A stretch of 18,012 bases of DNA, taken from assembly GCA_036146215.1 (NCBI GenBank), contig JAYYJN010000200.1, positions 1 to 18,012 of the forward strand, in the 5' to 3' direction. The position numbers and the translations under genes are program-made. Positions 6,858 through 14,557 of the stretch are shown here, piece after piece. How positions within the stretch are numbered: the stretch's first letter is position 1; each line of letters opens with the position of its first letter. The notes under the pieces were generated by a model, which searched no databases, was not told the DNA's origin, and saw only the letters and a list, made by a program, of their open reading frames with translations. Source of the DNA: UBA7805 sp036146215. GTDB taxonomy: Bacteria; Planctomycetota; Planctomycetia; Pirellulales; UBA7805.

Positions 6858-8827
6858 GTACGATTCTCTGGGAACCTGGCTCGGAACAAGTTATCAACAG
6901 TCAAATGACCGCCTTCCAAGGGTTGGTGGAAGAAAAAACGAGCACTGCGTTTCCGGATTATCAGGCGCTTTGGGAATGGTCAATCAAGAATCCGGCTCAT
7001 TTTTGGACCAGCATCTGGGAATTTTGTGGCGTTAGAGCAAGTGTATTATGGGATATTGCCCTCGAAAACCCAGAATCGATGCGCACTGCCAAGTGGTTTC
7101 AAGGTGCCAAGCTCAACTATGCGGAAAACCTTCTTGAGCGGGGATCGGATGATGCCATTGCTATCCTTTTCCGCAATGAAACAGGGCAATCACGAGAAAT
7201 ACGGCGGGGGAAATTAAGAGCAGAAGTCGCTCGCATTGCAGGTTGGCTTGGAAATCAGGGTGTCGGAAGCGGTGATCGTGTGGCAGCTTGGACGCCAAAC
7301 GTGCCTGAAACGATCGTTATGATGTTGGCCAGCGCCGCGGTGGGGGCAACCTTTTCGTCTTGCTCTCCGGATTTCGGGATTCAGGCCGTTACCGAACGAT
7401 TCGGACAGATTGAACCTACCATTCTTCTGGTCGCCGACGGCTACCACTATGGGGGTAAGTATTTCGACGCGCTTCCTAAGATAACAGAATTATTGGAGCT
7501 TGTTCCATCAATACAACACACACTGATGGTTCCGTATAGTGGTCATCCCGTCGATCTTAAAAATCTACCCAATGCAATTCTATGGGAAGAGGTTGGTGAC
7601 TTTACCAATCCGATCGAATATCCCCAATTTTCTTTTGACCACCCGCTTTACATTCTCTTCTCCTCAGGAACGACCGGGAAACCGAAGTGCATCGTGCATG
7701 GGGTGGGCGGAACTCTCCTACAACATCTAAAGGAGCACCGCCTGCACACAGACCTAAAATCTAATGAGCGGTTATTTTATTTTACTACGTGCGGGTGGAT
7801 GATGTGGAATTGGTTAGTGGCGGGTTTGGCCAGTGATGCAGCGATTGTGCTTTACGATGGTTCGCCCATGGAACCGCGTGCTGAAAGTCTTTTTGAACTA
7901 GCTAATGATTTCGAAATCAATGTATTTGGTACGAGTGCTTCCTATCTGGCCGCTGTTGAAAAACAAGGCATACGTCCGGCAGAAAAATTTGAACTTCGTC
8001 GATTACGGATGATTCTTTCGACTGGTTCGCCGCTGAACGATGAAGGTTTTAAATATGTCTATCGTGATATTAAATCCGATCTTTGTTTATCCTCCATTTC
8101 AGGTGGAACGGATATCGTGTCTTGTTTTGCACTCGGAAATCCGAATTTGCCAGTTCGGGCGGGCCAGTTGCAATGTCGGGGGTTGGGAATGGCGGTTGAT
8201 GTATTTGACCGAGACGGGTTGGGGGTGACCGAGGAAAAAGGAGAACTTGTCTGCACCAAACCTTTTCCCTCAATGCCATTGGGATTCTGGCAGGATGAAA
8301 CTGGATTTGCGTATCATCAAGCCTACTTTGATCGTTATCCCGGAGTCTGGTGTCACGGTGATTTTGCAAAAATTACTGCGGAAGGGGGGATGGTCATCTA
8401 CGGTCGGAGTGATGCAATTTTGAATCCTGGCGGAATTCGGATTGGTACGGCAGAAATTTATGCGCATGTGATGCCCATGGAGGAAATAGTCGATTGTGTC
8501 GCTGTTGGACAGGAATGGGGAGGAGACAGTCGAATCGTCCTTTTTATTCAACTGCATCCACAGGCCTCCATGGATGATAAAATTGTGGAAAAAATACGCA
8601 AACAAATTCGTTCAAACGCGAGTCCTAGACATGTCCCCCAAGTCATATTGGCGGTGAATGATATCCCAAAAACTAGAAGCGGGAAGACGGCCGAGTTGGC
8701 CGTGCGCGATGTTATCCACCAGCGTAGCGTGGTTAATCGGGACGCACTGGCGAACCCGGAGGCACTCGAAGAATTTTTCCCGCGGCAAGAGCTAATGCCA
8801 CCAGATAGCGGCATCAAGTCGGGCTGA
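6854..8827 (+). CDS. acsA: Acetoacetyl-CoA synthetase (acetoacetate-CoA ligase)
   Basis: An adenylate-forming ligase that activates acetoacetate to acetoacetyl-CoA with ATP and CoA, so the acetoacetate released by the preceding enzyme can enter thiolase and central metabolism. At 657 residues it is the usual length. Motifs are the phosphate-binding loop SSGTTGKPK (270-278), GGTDIVSCF (417-425), the YGRSD hinge (516-520), PGGIRIGTAEIY (525-536) and the catalytic lysine K611 in PKTRSGKTAE. The N-terminal WFQGAKLNYAENLL is characteristic of the acetoacetyl/acetyl-CoA synthetase branch. Operon context with fumarylacetoacetase favours acetoacetate over acetate. The ATG overlaps the previous stop (ATGA). 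The last nine bases, including the TGA stop, lie inside the opposite-strand tRNA-Pro gene. The symbol is by analogy and less certain than the product. Confidence 0.92.
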   Translation: MSTILWEPGSEQVINSQMTAFQGLVEEKTSTAFPDYQALWEWSIKNPAHFWTSIWEFCGVRASVLWDIALENPESMRTAKWFQGAKLNYAENLLERGSDDAIAILFRNETGQSREIRRGKLRAEVARIAGWLGNQGVGSGDRVAAWTPNVPETIVMMLASAAVGATFSSCSPDFGIQAVTERFGQIEPTILLVADGYHYGGKYFDALPKITELLELVPSIQHTLMVPYSGHPVDLKNLPNAILWEEVGDFTNPIEYPQFSFDHPLYILFSSGTTGKPKCIVHGVGGTLLQHLKEHRLHTDLKSNERLFYFTTCGWMMWNWLVAGLASDAAIVLYDGSPMEPRAESLFELANDFEINVFGTSASYLAAVEKQGIRPAEKFELRRLRMILSTGSPLNDEGFKYVYRDIKSDLCLSSISGGTDIVSCFALGNPNLPVRAGQLQCRGLGMAVDVFDRDGLGVTEEKGELVCTKPFPSMPLGFWQDETGFAYHQAYFDRYPGVWCHGDFAKITAEGGMVIYGRSDAILNPGGIRIGTAEIYAHVMPMEEIVDCVAVGQEWGGDSRIVLFIQLHPQASMDDKIVEKIRKQIRSNASPRHVPQVILAVNDIPKTRSGKTAELAVRDVIHQRSVVNRDALANPEALEEFFPRQELMPPDSGIKSG

Positions 8828-8893
8828 TAGGATTTGAACCTACGACCTCTGCGTCCCGAACGCAGCGCTCTAGCCAAGCTGAGCTACAGCCCG
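8819..8893 (-). tRNA. tRNA-Pro (anticodon CGG)
   Basis: A full cloverleaf folds on the minus strand. There is a perfect 7-bp acceptor stem (CGGGCTG / CAGCCCG), a 4-bp D stem (GCTC/GAGC), a 5-bp anticodon stem (CTGCG/CGCAG) with loop TTCGGGA, a 5-base variable loop, and a T arm with loop TTCAAAT and one G-U pair. The anticodon CGG reads proline CCG codons. G37 and discriminator A73 also fit tRNA-Pro. CCA is not encoded. The 3' end overlaps the convergent acetoacetyl-CoA synthetase frame by nine bases. Confidence 0.96.
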
Positions 8894-8915
8894 ATCTGTT
8901 TTCTGTAGATCAGCT

Positions 8916-8943
8916 ATTTTAGACCCGAACGGCCAACCGGCAA
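8916..8943 (-). promoter_or_regulatory. Candidate promoter of tRNA-Pro
   Basis: On the minus strand TTGCCG (8943-8938; 4 of 6 to consensus) is followed after 16 bases by TAAAAT (8921-8916; 5 of 6). Initiation would fall about 15 bases before the mature tRNA. The spacer contains a nested GACCC...GGGTC hairpin with no T tract. The call rests on consensus matching and placement. Confidence 0.4.
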
Positions 8944-8971
8944 AGGGTCAATAAAAAATCGATGTTGCAGC

Positions 8972-10234
8972 TCATTCCTCGCTCTGCTCGTCCGGAATTT
9001 CTGATGTCGATATTGATACATCAGCACCCGATAAATCAGGGAGTCCATGTTCAGTCGATTCGTCGAGGTTGACTTCTTCGAGTTCTACACCATCGACATG
9101 CCGCCGGAGTAGCAGATAAACGGCGGTCATGCCGCTGAATAAAAAACCAACGGCAAACGATGTGGTAAGTGTTCGCAAAAACCCTTGCCAGAATCGAATC
9201 AGATTGCAACCCCAACCGGCTGTACCATCGCGGATATCACCATAAAACAATTGAATAGATCTCTCCGACGAAAGTCCCCAATCGAAGGACCAATGAGTTG
9301 AGTAGACAAGAAGATCAATTATGCCATGGATCATCACCCATCCTAGCGATCCAATAATCGTGGCCATTATCAAGTAAAACAGATAATGAAACGGGCGTTG
9401 AAAAACATAAGCATAACTCCGACTGATGGCATCAAACGCATCTGTTCCCTCGGTACTGATGGTGGAGTACATCATCGGCCAACCAAAAATTAGGCCGAGC
9501 AGAAGAATTGCCATCATAAATCCGATACAAAGAACCAACGGCCAAAGAATTCCTGAAATCAGAACACCTAAATCAAAGTTGGAAACCAGGCCGAGAATTG
9601 CGATGGGAACTCCCAATCCAAAAATACCCAATAGAGGTATGAGCGGCGCCGTAATATAGGAAGCACATCTTTGACGGGCAAATTTTCCGGCCTTGTTGAA
9701 ACTCACGATCTCATCCTGCGTGAGCTTTACAGCCACGATACGGGTAATCATCGCACCAAAATATCCCCAAATGACCAATGCCCAAGCACAACACACTAGA
9801 GCATAAGCCAAGCCGCGATACGTGAGATCTTGTCGAAAGAGCATCTGGAACGGAAGCGTCAGTTCGGCAGCAGTCGTGGCCGCCATACCGATAATCGGTC
9901 CGATATAAGTCAAATTACTTAAGGATGCCAGGACACCTTGATCACCAAAGTTACGATACGCCATCTCCCACGGCCAAGGTGGCACCGTCCCTTCGTGACG
10001 GGCACTTAATTGGATAAGTACGGGATCAGCGAGAACAGCTACCCCTGTTTCATCTGGCACATATGCCACCAGATTCCAACAAAGCCGCCAACCAGCAACC
10101 ATACCAACGAGTCCGAGTGCAGCGAGCAGAAGCAAGCGAAAGCTAAGAGCTACACGCACTGAGCGAAACAAAATAAGCCAGGGAAATATATCCTGCCAGT
10201 CGCGGACTGATTTCGCTTCCGAAAGTGTTGACAT
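8972..10234 (-). CDS. Polytopic membrane protein of unknown function
   Basis: A 420-residue protein with about six to seven hydrophobic segments, near residues 26-50, 100-125, 140-170, 195-220, 225-260, 285-315 and 360-385. An acidic, soluble C-terminal tail of about 40 residues follows (ELEEVNLDESTEHG). The N-terminal WQDIFPWLILFRSVRVALSF suggests an amphipathic start before the first helix. I recognise no catalytic motif, transporter signature or named domain. The ATG at 10234 has a strong ribosome binding site, GGGAGGTGGG, six bases upstream. It is the last protein gene after dnaJ-grpE-fmdB-yacG on the same strand, 117 bases past yacG. Context makes a membrane quality-control or envelope role conceivable, but nothing in the sequence shows it. 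Real gene: sure. Function: unknown. Confidence 0.88.
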   Translation of the reverse strand: MSTLSEAKSVRDWQDIFPWLILFRSVRVALSFRLLLLAALGLVGMVAGWRLCWNLVAYVPDETGVAVLADPVLIQLSARHEGTVPPWPWEMAYRNFGDQGVLASLSNLTYIGPIIGMAATTAAELTLPFQMLFRQDLTYRGLAYALVCCAWALVIWGYFGAMITRIVAVKLTQDEIVSFNKAGKFARQRCASYITAPLIPLLGIFGLGVPIAILGLVSNFDLGVLISGILWPLVLCIGFMMAILLLGLIFGWPMMYSTISTEGTDAFDAISRSYAYVFQRPFHYLFYLIMATIIGSLGWVMIHGIIDLLVYSTHWSFDWGLSSERSIQLFYGDIRDGTAGWGCNLIRFWQGFLRTLTTSFAVGFLFSGMTAVYLLLRRHVDGVELEEVNLDESTEHGLPDLSGADVSISTSEIPDEQSEE

Positions 10235-10236
10235 AC

Positions 10237-10311
10237 TCAGCCCACCTCCCTGCTATGTTGTAGCTCTTGGGTCAATAATCCACCGACGGCAATTATGATC
10301 AATACGACCAT
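10237..10311 (-). CDS. Possible 24-codon hydrophobic leader peptide (tentative)
   Basis: An ATG at 10311 opens a short frame encoding a strongly hydrophobic stretch (VVLIIIAVGGLL) followed by a polar tail. It stops at 10237, two bases before the membrane protein's ATG, in the arrangement TGAGTATG. The ribosome binding site of the larger gene lies within the short frame, so coupling is possible. No ribosome binding site is visible for the short frame itself, and chance cannot be excluded. An in-frame TTG seven codons upstream would lengthen it slightly. Confidence 0.2.
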   Translation of the reverse strand: MVVLIIIAVGGLLTQELQHSREVG

Positions 10312-10351
10312 ACCGACGCAAGCAGAAAACAAATCTCACGGCACACTGGAA

Positions 10352-10528
10352 TTATGCCTGATCCGGCCCATCCAGTGCTTCCGGGTCCAATTCAATCGGT
10401 AGGCTGTAATCCTCTTCAAACCACCGTCCGAGGTCAATTTTACGACATCGTTCACTGCAAAAAGGCATCGACGAGGAGAGTGTCGCCTCGAAGGAGCTTT
10501 CACAGATAGGGCATACTAGACTAGACAT
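10352..10528 (-). CDS. yacG: DNA gyrase inhibitor YacG-type zinc protein
   Basis: A small frame of 58 residues. The zinc-binding pattern of YacG is complete: C6 and C9 in CPIC, C24 and C28 in FCSERCR. It is followed by the family's D-L-x-x-W-x-x-E-x-Y signature (IDLGRWFEEDYSLP, residues 31-44) and a short acidic tail. In Escherichia coli YacG binds GyrB and inhibits gyrase supercoiling; that function here is by homology. The ATG at 10528 is the only sensible start, and its upstream ribosome binding site is weak. It lies 73 bases after the FmdB-type gene on the same strand, probably in one operon with dnaJ and grpE. Confidence 0.87.
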   Translation of the reverse strand: MSSLVCPICESSFEATLSSSMPFCSERCRKIDLGRWFEEDYSLPIELDPEALDGPDQA

Positions 10529-10601
10529 GAACTGGATGAATCGCCGCGATCGGACAGTTTCATTACGATTAAATTATATGACTGATGTGTAATCCACTTT
10601 G

Positions 10602-10913
10602 TTAGCCACCACCTTTATTGCCAGAAGATTCGCCCTTGGTTTTTTTACCTTTTGAGGTCGACTTCTTGTCATCCGCAGATTTTTTTTCCGTATTTTTTTT
10701 TGCTTCCGCTGCACCTTTTTTATAAGACTCGCTGCGGTAATCGGTTTCGTAAAAACCGGAGCCCTTAAACACGATTGCGGCACCAGTGCCGAATAACCTT
10801 CGGAGTTTCAATTTTTTGCACTTAGGACACTTTTTTTTCACACCTTCGGTGATTGATTGAAATAATTCAAACTTGTATCCACAAGCTTCGCACTCGTAAT
10901 CGTATGTCGGCAT
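10602..10913 (-). CDS. FmdB-family zinc ribbon protein
   Basis: A 103-residue protein opening with MPTYDYECEACGYKFE, the standard start of FmdB/CxxC putative regulatory proteins. One zinc ribbon is formed by C8, C11, C29 and C32. The segment RRLFGTGAAIVFKGSGFYETDYR (38-60) is the family's conserved second part. From about residue 65 the chain becomes a lysine- and serine-rich low-complexity tail ending in GGG, probably disordered. The start at 10913 is preferred because it has AAAGGA about nine bases upstream and matches the family N-terminus; a longer frame to 10964 would overlap grpE. It begins 25 bases after grpE. The molecular function of this family is not established. Confidence 0.88.
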   Translation of the reverse strand: MPTYDYECEACGYKFELFQSITEGVKKKCPKCKKLKLRRLFGTGAAIVFKGSGFYETDYRSESYKKGAAEAKKNTEKKSADDKKSTSKGKKTKGESSGNKGGG

Positions 10914-10938
10914 CGAGTTTTCCTTTACGGAAATCGTA

Positions 10939-11505
10939 TTACTCAGGCGGTCCAGTAGACACAATCACCTGACTGGGACGAACAACACGATCATGGAGTT
11001 GATAGCCTACGGCAACTTCCATCACAATCTTTCCTGCTTCAAACTCTTCACTTGCAGTTTGAGATACGGCTTCATGTAGATTCGGATCAAAAGTTTTTCC
11101 CAGGGCAGCAATTGGTTGGCAATCGTGCTGCACAAGGATTGATTCCAGTTGCTGAGCAACAAGCTTAAATCCTTCCAGAAGAGATTGTGTACCTTTGTTA
11201 TTTTCTGCCGCCTCAATTGCTCGCTGAATGTTGTCGAGCAGAGGCAATAAGTCGCGCAGGAGCGGCATCAGGGTGTATCTACTTTCTTGCTGCTGCTCCC
11301 GTTGCACACGCTTGCGGTAATTTTCGAGATCAGCCTGGGCTCGCAGTGCCCGATTGTTGGCATCAAGCAACTCTAACTGCCGCCTTTCTGCCTCCGACAA
11401 CGTCAGCGTCGCCTCCGGATCCAAGCCACCCAACATATCATCATTGGCTGGATCGGCTTGCTGATCAGCGTCAACTTCTAGTTTTTCGTCGTTTGATTCG
11501 CTCAC
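10939..11505 (-). CDS. grpE: GrpE nucleotide exchange factor
   Basis: Co-chaperone that releases ADP from DnaK, resetting the Hsp70 cycle. It has 188 residues with the standard layout: an acidic, disordered N-terminus (about 1-40), a long coiled-coil helix (ALRAQADLENYRKRVQREQ, about 54-72), a middle helical region (LLPLLDNIQRAIE), and the C-terminal beta domain with FDPNLHEAV and GYQLHDRVVRPSQVIVS. These last two are the family signatures. The start is GTG at 11505, with AAAGGG about seven bases upstream. It follows dnaJ by 55 bases in the same direction, the reverse of the common grpE-dnaK-dnaJ order, and dnaK is not in the window. Confidence 0.95.
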   Translation of the reverse strand: MSESNDEKLEVDADQQADPANDDMLGGLDPEATLTLSEAERRQLELLDANNRALRAQADLENYRKRVQREQQQESRYTLMPLLRDLLPLLDNIQRAIEAAENNKGTQSLLEGFKLVAQQLESILVQHDCQPIAALGKTFDPNLHEAVSQTASEEFEAGKIVMEVAVGYQLHDRVVRPSQVIVSTGPPE

Positions 11506-11560
11506 GAGAGAAACCCTTTAACATCTTCAAACACGATCCTACTACGGTGTATGTCGTTTG

Positions 11561-12688
11561 TCAGGATGATTGATCTTCGCTGACGAAGTATCCCTTCAGT
11601 GTATCTAAAAAACTTTTTCGATGCGGGGTGACATGAGAAAGCTCGATTTCAGCCAACTTTCGAATCGCCTCTTCCTGCTCACTCGATAATTTCTTGGGAA
11701 CATCAATATCGATCTGAACATGTAAATCACCCGTACGGCGGCCCCTCGGGTCAGGCATACCGCGGCGGGAAAGTTTGACCACATCGCCGGCCTTCGTTCC
11801 GCGTTTTATTTCAATCGATTCAGGTCCATCCAAGGTTGGAATGTCGACGGTGCCACCCAGGACGGCCTGAGAATAGGTGATTGGGACACGGCAAATAAGA
11901 TGAATGCCTTGCCGTTGGAATAGCGGGTGCTCTTCCACATGAACCAGACAATAAAGATCACCAGGAGGACCGCCGTGGCCACTCGGGTGGCCTTGGCCGT
12001 TAAGCCGAATTTGCATTTGATCGTCTATGCCAGCGGGCACCGCAACGTCGCAGGTTACTGTATCCTCCTGATAACCATCACCGCGGCAGGTCTCACATTT
12101 TTCGCGGATCGTTGAGCCGCTCCCATGACACGACGGACACGTCGTTTGCATCCTTAGAATTCCGCTAGATTGGATCACCTGCCCATGTCCACCGCAATAT
12201 TGGCATGATTCAAGTGCTGTACCACCCGCCGCTCCATTGCCTTTGCAGTCCTCGCATCGTCGATGTCGTGAAAAGGAAACTTGTTTTTTTGTTCCCTTAG
12301 CCGCGGCAAAAAGATCAACCGTTAAATCTGTCTCAATATCCGCTCCTCGCCGTGGACGACGACCGCGTCCGCCGCCGCCAAAAATACCCCCACCGAACAT
12401 GTCACCGAAGGCTTCGAATATATCGCTTAAATCGTGAAATTGCTGGCCGGAACCCTCCAACCCTGCATGTCCGTATCGATCATAGCGAGACCTTTTTTCA
12501 GTGTCACTCAAAACCTCAAACGCCTCGGCTGCTTCTTTGAAGCGAACGATCGCCGCATCATCATCCGGATTTTTATCTGGATGAAACTGGATCGCCAGTT
12601 TGCGATACGCTACGGAAATTTCATCGGCGGTGGCTGTCTGCGCGACCTTTAGAACTTCGTAGTAACAGCGTTTTTCTGTCATGCTCAT
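11561..12688 (-). CDS. dnaJ: Chaperone DnaJ (Hsp40, type I)
   Basis: Stimulates DnaK ATPase and delivers unfolded clients. It has 375 residues and all type I parts in order. The J domain (about 7-75) carries H36-P37-D38. A Gly/Phe-rich linker (about 78-110) includes FGGGIFGGGGRGRR. The zinc domain has four CxxCxGxG repeats at 145-152, 162-169, 184-191 and 198-205, followed by the C-terminal substrate-binding domains with GDLYCLVHVEEHPLFQRQG. The final region is shorter than in Escherichia coli but normal for the family. ATG at 12688 or 12682 could be used. Neither has a clear ribosome binding site, and a perfect TATAAT ends six bases before the first, so a leaderless transcript is possible. 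Confidence 0.96.
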   Translation of the reverse strand: MSMTEKRCYYEVLKVAQTATADEISVAYRKLAIQFHPDKNPDDDAAIVRFKEAAEAFEVLSDTEKRSRYDRYGHAGLEGSGQQFHDLSDIFEAFGDMFGGGIFGGGGRGRRPRRGADIETDLTVDLFAAAKGTKKQVSFSRHRRCEDCKGNGAAGGTALESCQYCGGHGQVIQSSGILRMQTTCPSCHGSGSTIREKCETCRGDGYQEDTVTCDVAVPAGIDDQMQIRLNGQGHPSGHGGPPGDLYCLVHVEEHPLFQRQGIHLICRVPITYSQAVLGGTVDIPTLDGPESIEIKRGTKAGDVVKLSRRGMPDPRGRRTGDLHVQIDIDVPKKLSSEQEEAIRKLAEIELSHVTPHRKSFLDTLKGYFVSEDQSS

Positions 12689-12694
12689 GTTTAA

Positions 12695-12700
12695 ATTATA
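12695..12700 (-). promoter_or_regulatory. Candidate -10 element of the dnaJ cluster
   Basis: A perfect TATAAT on the minus strand is followed by six bases (ttaaac) and then the dnaJ ATG, so initiation would fall at or next to the start codon. It lies downstream of the groEL terminator, where a new promoter is expected. No good -35 hexamer is visible 16 to 18 bases upstream. Confidence 0.4.
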
Positions 12701-12780
12701 GGCGGTTCTCTGAATCCAGGCCTATCCCTATAAAGGTTGGCCCTAATTGCACACGGATTAAAACATCCTCCAAAACCTAT

Positions 12781-12814
12781 AAACAAGGCCACTTCCAGCA
12801 ACGAAGAAGTGGCC
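12781..12814 (-). terminator. Rho-independent terminator after the second groEL
   Basis: A perfect 9-bp stem GGCCACTTC / GAAGTGGCC (12787-12795 with 12806-12814) closes a 10-base loop. On the minus strand it is followed by TTGTTT. It lies about 70 bases beyond the groEL stop and separates the chaperonin operon from the dnaJ cluster. Confidence 0.75.
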
Positions 12815-12882
12815 CTGCTTTAAAACTTAATAGCAACAGAGACGGAAGCTATTTGTAGGAGTTCAAGAATTTTATACGTACG

Positions 12883-14505
12883 TCAGGCAATGGATCCCTG
12901 GATACGCTTCTTGTCACCATCTTCCTCGTCAAAATTAGTCACCAATGCTTCAGTCGTCAGCATTAAGGCAGCAATACTCGCCGCATTTGCCAAAGCTGTC
13001 CGAACCACTTTTACTGGATCAATGATCCCAGCCTTGAACATATCAGTATATTCGGCAGTCTTTGCGTCGTAGCCTGAATTCACCGGTTTTTGGATGACTT
13101 CATCAACAACGACCGAACCATCGATACCACCATTGTCAGCGATTTGTCGCAAAGGCGCGGCGAGTGCACCGAGAATAATATCGACCCCGATTTTTTCGTC
13201 ACCCTTCACTTTACTTCGAACCGACTGAACAGCGTCTGTGCAACGAAGTAAAGCGACACCACCACCAGGAAGGATGCCTTCCTCGACGGCAGCCCGCGTT
13301 GCGTGCAACGCATCTTCGACTCGCGCTTTTTTCTGTTTCATCTCTGCCTCTGTGCCGGCACCAACCGACACCACGGCAACACCACCGGTGAGTTTTGCCA
13401 TACGTTCCTGCAGCTTTTCGCGATCATAATCGCTATCCGAGGCCTCGATCTGATTACGCAGCTGTGCGATACGCTTGCTTACATCCTCTTGCTTTCCGGC
13501 ACCACGCACGATTGTCGTGTTACTTTTATCGACCGTAATCTGTTTGGCGCGACCCAATTGCTCCAATTCAAGATTCTCAAGCTTTAAACCCAAATCCTCA
13601 CTGATCATCGTGCCACCGGTTAGGATCGCGATATCACTTAACATCGCCTTGCGACGATCACCAAATCCGGGGGCTTTTACGGCACACACGTTCAGAACAC
13701 CACGCAATTTATTTACCACAAGTGCTGCGAGAGCTTCGCCCTCCACATCCTCTGCGATAATTAACAGGGGTTTACCTGATTGAGCAACCTTTTCAAGCAC
13801 AGGGACCAACTCGCGAAGATTACTAATTTTCTTTTCGAAAATTAAAATCAGTGCATCTTCTAATACGCAATCGCGTTCCGCAGGACGAGTGATGAAGTAC
13901 GGAGACACAAACCCCTTGTCAAATTGCATCCCATCCACGTATTCGACAGTAGTTTCAGCGGTTTTCCCTTCTTCCACTGTAATCACACCGTCTTGGCCGA
14001 CCTTGTGAAGCGCGTCGGCCAACAAGCTACCAATCGTCATGTCATTGTTCGCGCTAATGGCGCCGACATTTGCAACATCCTGCTTGCTATCGACGGGCCG
14101 GGAGAGCTCGCCCAATTTTTCAACCGCGGCATCCACTGCTGTCTCAATACCGCGACGAACCGCCATCGGATTGCTGCCGGCAACAATATTTCGACGACCT
14201 TCTTTAAAAATTGCCCGAGCCAAAACAGTCGCGGTAGTGGTGCCATCTCCTGCCAGATCGGATGTTTTACTGGCGACTTCATTTACCAGTTTAGCTCCCA
14301 TATTTTCAAAGGGATCCTCAAGCTCAACCTCTTTACTCACCGTCACACCATCTTTTGTGACAGTCGGCCCACCAAATGATTTATCAATGACCACATTTTT
14401 ACCGGTCGGGCCCATGGTGATCGCAACTGCGTCGGCAAGTTTTTCTACACCGTCGAGCATCTTGGCCCGTGCCTGATCGTCAAACATCAATTGTTTTGCT
14501 GCCAC
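12883..14505 (-). CDS. groEL: Chaperonin GroEL, paralogue without Gly/Met tail
   Basis: The 60-kDa chaperonin subunit that forms double heptameric rings and folds proteins with GroES and ATP. It has 540 residues. ATP-site features are present: KDGVTVSKE with D52, AGDGTTTATVL with D87, and VEDALHATRAAVEEG, whose ED pair carries the D398 equivalent; GGGVALL follows. The protein is close to the standard GroEL consensus through most of its length but ends in EEDGDKKRIQGSIA, without the usual GGM repeats. The start is GTG with AAAGGA seven bases upstream. It lies 52 bases after groES and is closed by a strong terminator. It probably forms one operon with groES and the other groEL; whether the two paralogues form mixed rings cannot be read from sequence. 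Confidence 0.96.
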   Translation of the reverse strand: MAAKQLMFDDQARAKMLDGVEKLADAVAITMGPTGKNVVIDKSFGGPTVTKDGVTVSKEVELEDPFENMGAKLVNEVASKTSDLAGDGTTTATVLARAIFKEGRRNIVAGSNPMAVRRGIETAVDAAVEKLGELSRPVDSKQDVANVGAISANNDMTIGSLLADALHKVGQDGVITVEEGKTAETTVEYVDGMQFDKGFVSPYFITRPAERDCVLEDALILIFEKKISNLRELVPVLEKVAQSGKPLLIIAEDVEGEALAALVVNKLRGVLNVCAVKAPGFGDRRKAMLSDIAILTGGTMISEDLGLKLENLELEQLGRAKQITVDKSNTTIVRGAGKQEDVSKRIAQLRNQIEASDSDYDREKLQERMAKLTGGVAVVSVGAGTEAEMKQKKARVEDALHATRAAVEEGILPGGGVALLRCTDAVQSVRSKVKGDEKIGVDIILGALAAPLRQIADNGGIDGSVVVDEVIQKPVNSGYDAKTAEYTDMFKAGIIDPVKVVRTALANAASIAALMLTTEALVTNFDEEDGDKKRIQGSIA

Positions 14506-14557
14506 AACAGATTTTCCTTTTCAAATACTTGTATTAAATAGCAAAGAGCGACAATTA

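Noticed and set aside
8548..8877. Reverse-strand 109-residue frame over the synthetase end and the tRNA
   Set aside because: It runs through the tRNA gene and antisense to a clear coding region.
8922..8949. Nested GACCC...GGGTC hairpin as a terminator
   Set aside because: Neither strand has a T tract after the stem, and the site overlaps the likely tRNA promoter spacer.
10914..10964. Longer FmdB frame overlapping grpE
   Set aside because: MPTYDYEC is the family N-terminus and has its own ribosome binding site.
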